From Spirochaetaceae bacterium (lineage in GTDB: Bacteria; Spirochaetota; Spirochaetia; SZUA-6; Fen-1364): a stretch of DNA of 8,259 nt. Shown here piece after piece: positions 6,413 through 8,259 of the stretch; the first letter of the stretch is position 1; each line of letters begins with the position of its first letter. The notes below the pieces were generated by a model, which saw only the letters and a list, made by a program, of their open reading frames with translations, was not told the DNA's origin and ran no database searches. The translations under genes and the position numbers were made by a program. The stretch spans positions 1-8,259 of the forward strand of contig PMDT01000025.1 of assembly GCA_003154555.1 (NCBI GenBank). Direction: 5' to 3'.

Positions 6413-6440
6413 TTGACAGCACAGGGCGTTGTGCTATTCT
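6413..6440 (+). promoter_or_regulatory. near-consensus sigma70 promoter with extended -10
   Basis: TTGACA (6413-6418) is a perfect -35 box. After 16 bp comes TATTCT (6435-6440), preceded by TGC (6432-6434), an extended -10 motif. Transcription would start near 6447, leaving a leader of about 80 bases before the membrane protein gene at 6529. This is the strongest promoter visible in the window. Confidence 0.65.
6418..6435. promoter_or_regulatory. perfect inverted repeat in the promoter spacer, candidate operator
   Basis: AGCACA (6418-6423), six bases GGGCGT, then TGTGCT (6430-6435) form a perfect dyad. It fills the whole space between the -35 and -10 boxes and overlaps the last base of one and the first base of the other. 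A dimeric repressor bound here would block RNA polymerase. No regulator gene is adjacent, so the ligand protein is unknown. Six-base arms can arise by chance. Confidence 0.4.
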
Positions 6441-6516
6441 TGAGATTTAGAAAGTGCTCACCCCTCCGAGCTGACCCGGAACGTGATGACGGCTTCTCAA
6501 ACAGAATGTGATGGAA

Positions 6517-6522
6517 AAGGGG
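6517..6522 (+). promoter_or_regulatory. Shine-Dalgarno-like AAGGGG deciding the membrane protein start
   Basis: AAGGGG lies six bases before ATG at 6529. The earlier in-frame starts (GTG 6508, ATG 6511) have no ribosome site, so 6529 was chosen. Confidence 0.55.
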
Positions 6523-6528
6523 TCCCAG

Positions 6529-7818
6529 ATGAAAAAGTCCACAGAGGGTTCTGGAAGCTTTTTAAGATCCTTGAAGGCTGTCTTTGGCGCTCTTACCGGC
6601 GCCGCGATCGAGTGCGCCTGGGTCGCCCCGCTGCTGATGGGCATCGGCACAACGGCATACCTGCTCGTCCCCGCGTGGTTCAGCAGGGCAGACAACTTCC
6701 GGATCGTGACGTTCGGAACGCTGACCGGGCTGGGCGCGTGGATATTCCTTGTCCTTCTCCTGTCGTTCGTTGTCGCCCGCCCGGGCTCTGACACGGCGAG
6801 CTGGGACCTCGCGTCAAGGCGGCGCGATGACCTGCAGCGGAGGCTCAAGGCGTACAAGGCCGGGAACAAGTCGGTCGCAGAAGCGAGGGTGGACGTCGCC
6901 AGGCTTATGGACCCGGATTTCACGCGTCCTGGCCAGCGGTGGGCAACTCACATGGGATATATTGCAATGTGGGAGGGCATCCACCACGCGGAGGAGGCCC
7001 TCGTTCCCGTCCTAAGCACAACGGGTCTCTGGGAGACTGTCCAGAAGGCCCTGCTGCAGCTCGATGGCGCGACCAGGGACCTGTCGACACGGTTGGGCGA
7101 CGTGCTCGACGGGGTTGCAGGATTCCTGGCGACCAGGGCAGCACGCGGAAAAGCTAAAGCGCCGCGACAAGCGGACAAGAATTGCGGATCGGTCAAAATC
7201 TCCTCCGAAGACGATGCCCGGGGCCGGCTTCGCGAGGTCATTTCCGCGCTCAACTCGTTCAGGGACCAGCAGTGGTCCGGGCTTGTGCGTCTTCGCAACC
7301 AGACGCTGACCGCGCTGAGCATGACGGGGCTGTCCGCATTCGGCCTTCTTGTGCTGGCGATCCTTTGTAACGTCGACTCGAAGATGATCACGGCAGGCAT
7401 CACATTCTTCCTTGTTGCGGCGGTGGTCGGCTTCCTGAGCCGGCTCATGACCCTTTCGTCGGCCGGCAGCGCGGTTGATGATTATGGCCTGCAGTCCGCC
7501 CGAATGTTGCTGGTCCCCGTCGTGTCCGGGCTTGCGGGCCTGGGCGGCGTGCTCTTGACGACCATTCTTTTCAACCAGTCCCTCACCTCTTTGCTGGAAC
7601 TCGCAGAAAGCACGTCGCCCTTGCCCATCCTCAGCAAGGTGTTCGATCTGTCGAAAAGCAGCGTGGGGATAATTGTCGCGATCCTTTTCGGCTACGCGCC
7701 GACATTGTTTCAGGCTCGACTCGATGCCCTGGTCGAGTCGTACAAGACAGCAATCACGAGCACGGAGTCTGCGCAGCGCGCCGACAGCGCCGCGCCCGGT
7801 CGACACGGGAAAGCTTAG
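6529..7818 (+). CDS. uncharacterised polytopic membrane protein, about six membrane segments
   Basis: The 429-residue product has two N-terminal hydrophobic segments (about 25-49 and 61-82), then a hydrophilic region of about 180 residues (83-260). Four more segments follow: about 263-281, 285-304, 326-347 and 376-392. The middle region contains MWEGIHHAEEAL (147-158) and an Ala/Lys-rich linker (202-217). Near the third segment lie FRDQQWSGLVRLRNQ (244-258) and the hydrophilic patch VDDYGLQSAR (316-325). The C-terminus has VFDLSKSSVGI and LFGYAPTLFQARLDAL, then ESYKTAITSTESAQRA. The W-x-x-(I/L)H-x-AEEAL and FGxxPxLxxxRL patterns recall a group of hypothetical membrane proteins I have seen without a known function. 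No transporter, enzyme or channel motif is visible. It has its own promoter at 6413-6440 and is convergent with the ACR3 gene. Confidence 0.8.
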   Translation: MKKSTEGSGSFLRSLKAVFGALTGAAIECAWVAPLLMGIGTTAYLLVPAWFSRADNFRIVTFGTLTGLGAWIFLVLLLSFVVARPGSDTASWDLASRRRDDLQRRLKAYKAGNKSVAEARVDVARLMDPDFTRPGQRWATHMGYIAMWEGIHHAEEALVPVLSTTGLWETVQKALLQLDGATRDLSTRLGDVLDGVAGFLATRAARGKAKAPRQADKNCGSVKISSEDDARGRLREVISALNSFRDQQWSGLVRLRNQTLTALSMTGLSAFGLLVLAILCNVDSKMITAGITFFLVAAVVGFLSRLMTLSSAGSAVDDYGLQSARMLLVPVVSGLAGLGGVLLTTILFNQSLTSLLELAESTSPLPILSKVFDLSKSSVGIIVAILFGYAPTLFQARLDALVESYKTAITSTESAQRADSAAPGRHGKA

Positions 7819-7846
7819 GCCGCAGGCGCCGCGGCACTGCCTCCTG

Positions 7847-8259
7847 TCACTTGCGCGTCGCCGGCGCGATTGCCGGGGCTGCGAACATCCTCTTCTTCAG
7901 CCACAGCGACACGTTCACCAGCCCGAGCATGACCGGCACCTCCACCAGGGGACCGATCACCGCGGCAAATGCCGCGCCGGAACCGATGCCGAACACCGCC
8001 ACCGAAACGGCAATCGCCAGCTCGAAGTTGTTGCTTCCCGCCGTGAACGAGAGCGTGGCAGTCCGCGCGTAGTTCGTCCCGATCGCCCGGCTCATGAAGA
8101 AGCTCACGAAGAACATGACAAGGAAATAGATCAGCAAAGGAACGGCGATCCGCAGGACATCCAGAGGAATCTGGACGATCAGCTTTCCCTTGAGGCTGAA
8201 CATCACGACGATCGTGAAAAGAAGCGCCGCGAGGGTGATCGGGCTGATCCGGGGAATGA
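7847..8259 (-). CDS. acr3: ACR3-family arsenite efflux permease, C-terminal part
   Basis: The frame is open from the window edge (first full codon at 8257) to TGA at 7849-7847, giving 136 residues, a little over a third of a usual permease of about 350. ACR3 proteins expel arsenite through the inner membrane using the proton motive force. Diagnostic segments are [20 protein letters not shown], then [20 protein letters not shown], then [15 protein letters not shown] and [20 protein letters not shown]. The Glu of NNFELA (codon 8023-8021) matches the conserved Glu shown to be essential in the family. The conserved Cys lies upstream, outside the window. A short lysine-ended tail ([16 protein letters not shown]) follows the last helix. 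It is convergent with the membrane protein gene, 28 bases away. Other ars genes, if any, must lie to the right. Confidence 0.9.
   Translation of the reverse strand, partial: IPRISPITLAALLFTIVVMFSLKGKLIVQIPLDVLRIAVPLLIYFLVMFFVSFFMSRAIGTNYARTATLSFTAGSNNFELAIAVSVAVFGIGSGAAFAAVIGPLVEVPVMLGLVNVSLWLKKRMFAAPAIAPATRK

Noticed and set aside
7012..7806. Minus-strand open frame (264 codons) opposite the membrane protein
   Set aside because: It is Arg/Gln/His-rich with no motif. The plus frame shows ordered hydrophobic segments and has a promoter and ribosome site.
7819..7835. GCCGC-N7-GCGGC hairpin between the convergent membrane protein and ACR3 genes
   Set aside because: The stem is only five base pairs and no T-run follows on either strand, so it is not supported as an intrinsic terminator.

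Overview
The window looks like chromosomal DNA from a high-GC, free-living bacterium, most likely an environmental or metagenomic lineage such as Acidobacteriota or Desulfobacterota. This placement is weak: it rests on base composition, the AfsR-like giant regulator, the GDGGPA-type NHL propeller and an ACR3 arsenite exporter. No rRNA, tRNA, CRISPR array or insertion sequence was seen.

Layout from left to right. Bases 1-281 (minus) hold the edge of a type II toxin-antitoxin pair: the first 23 codons of a PemK/MazF-like toxin, preceded by an AbrB-like antitoxin reading frame that is broken by a frameshift near its C-terminus. It overlaps the end of the next gene. Bases 271-3819 (minus) encode a 1182-residue regulator with a SARP/BTAD N-terminus, a degenerate class III cyclase-like domain, an NB-ARC/STAND ATPase and a helical TPR-like C-terminus. 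The 158-base divergent intergenic region (3820-3977) carries three GRTACGA heptamers spaced exactly 11 bp apart. That is the classical geometry of a SARP operator, so the regulator probably controls itself, the divergent gene, or both. Bases 3978-5105 (plus) encode an exported six-repeat NHL beta-propeller.

Bases 5106-5350 contain a coding-like but unassigned fragment, followed by a 54-residue basic protein gene (5351-5515) and a hairpin terminator shared with the convergent gene. Bases 5546-6412 (minus) encode a Gfo/Idh/MocA-type oxidoreductase that lacks its whole NAD(P)-binding Rossmann half and is probably a pseudogene. A near-consensus promoter (TTGACA, 16 bp, extended -10 TGC-TATTCT), with a perfect inverted repeat filling its spacer, sits right at that truncation point. 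It faces a 429-residue membrane protein of unknown function (6529-7818, plus). The right edge (7847-8259, minus) is the C-terminal third of an ACR3 arsenite efflux permease.

How the genes may work together: the only cooperation the sequence supports is the divergent pair of STAND/SARP regulator and secreted NHL propeller around the phased repeats. The other genes look like independent units, and two broken genes (antitoxin and oxidoreductase) suggest that the region has been rearranged.
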